Origin: Candidatus Poribacteria bacterium
GTDB lineage: Bacteria; Poribacteria; WGA-4E; WGA-3G
NCBI GenBank assembly: GCA_028818705.1
Contig: JAPPNJ010000051.1
Span: forward strand, 44,484 to 108,483
Length of the DNA stretch: 64,000 nucleotides
Direction of reading: 5' to 3'
In this document: positions 63,796 through 64,000 of the stretch, piece by piece
How the letters are laid out: each line of letters starts with the position of its first letter
Position numbering within the stretch: position 1 is the first letter of the stretch
Program-made: the position numbers and the translations under genes
Notes under the pieces: model-generated
Seen by the model: only the letters and a program-made list of their open reading frames with translations
The model's database searches: none
What the model was told of the DNA's origin: nothing

Positions 63796-64000
63796 TTGTA
63801 GCATAGACTGTTAACCTGTGCACACATGGGTTTCGTCCGGAGAGGTCTGTCCGCATCAAAATTGTAGCATAGGCTGTTAGCCTGTGTCATGGGACCGTGA
63901 AGTGCCAACGCTAATTAAGGTCAAAATTCCGTAAAGTTAAAACAATAGGACTTACGCAGTTTCAAATTTGAGTGCGGGTGATTTGAGTTGCTGACAGAGA
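63796..64000 (+). repeat. Two GTAGCATAG hairpins after the last gene
   Basis: GTAGCATAGACTGTTAACCT (63799 onward) and GTAGCATAGGCTGTTAGCCT (63864 onward) share frame and loop (GTT), with coupled changes in the stem (GACT/AACC versus GGCT/AGCC). The remaining bases show no gene to the end of the window. Confidence 0.65.

Noticed and set aside
1..64000. tRNA or rRNA genes
   Set aside because: By eye no cloverleaf with TTC-type T-arm or rRNA core sequence was found. A tRNAscan or Infernal run would decide.

Overview
The window looks like a piece of a 'Candidatus Poribacteria'-type genome, a sponge-associated or free-living marine lineage. This is an inference, because no rRNA or marker gene is present. 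It rests on three things. First, there are secreted modular proteins that combine cohesin, dockerin and seven-bladed WD40 domains and end in a type IX-like sorting domain (core YPNPFNPETWIPY). Second, there are many Gfo/Idh/MocA oxidoreductases, phytanoyl-CoA dioxygenase-like enzymes, sulfatase and formylglycine-enzyme-like proteins, and enolase-superfamily dehydratases. Third, the intergenic regions are full of short hairpin repeats. GC content is moderate, coding density is fairly high, and I saw no tRNA, rRNA, CRISPR array or transposase gene.

Layout. 1-1357: the tail of a possible selenoprotein-B-like reductase and a Gfo/Idh/MocA dehydrogenase. 1750-10704: three paralogous secreted multidomain proteins (the first interrupted by an amber codon), a lipoprotein and a five-fold repeat membrane protein. 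10719-11299: a hicAB toxin-antitoxin pair on the minus strand. 11390-14714: a double-length altronate/galactarate dehydratase-like protein with an O-methyltransferase. 15013-17429: an ECF sigma factor, a zinc-finger anti-sigma factor and an HtrA-like protein without the catalytic His. 17443-21782: phospholipase D-like, PhyH-like and FGE-sialidase fusion genes on the minus strand. 22226-25109: LamG protein, two overlapping cyclophilins, a LecA-like lectin and a DUF1844 protein. 25469-29388: a possible ADP-ribosyltransferase/HEAT protein, a K+ channel and ComM. 29558-33690: sulfatase, methyltransferase, phosphoesterase and an ABC ATPase. 33742-40621: di-haem peroxidase, FAH-family hydrolase, SDR, a multihaem cytochrome/TPR membrane protein and a nucleotidyltransferase-like protein. 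41162-45904: an RNase J/CPSF-like nuclease followed by an AT-rich patch of unrecognised genes. 46155-53949: SelA, an FGE-like lipoprotein, an ABC ATPase, a UvrD/AddA-type helicase-nuclease and a ConA-like secreted protein. 54234-63795: two more Gfo/Idh/MocA genes, a CRTAC1-like FG-GAP protein, Cu/Zn SOD, a solute-binding lipoprotein, PhyH and a mannonate/galactonate dehydratase-like enzyme.

How the parts fit. Sulfatase, sialidase, Gfo/Idh/MocA, UxaA-like and enolase-superfamily genes suggest breakdown of sulfated or acidic glycans and sugar acids. Cohesin, dockerin, LamG, LecA-like and ConA-like proteins suggest a surface devoted to glycan binding. Cytochrome and peroxidase genes point to periplasmic redox chemistry.

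The most unusual signal is a set of short dispersed hairpins. Many start with GTAGG, and in these the stem sequence changes with compensating substitutions while the flanks stay constant. One copy sits inside another at 53984-54042, and two have entered reading frames (39133-39210 and 55470-55512). No RAYT or IS200-like transposase is in the window to explain them.
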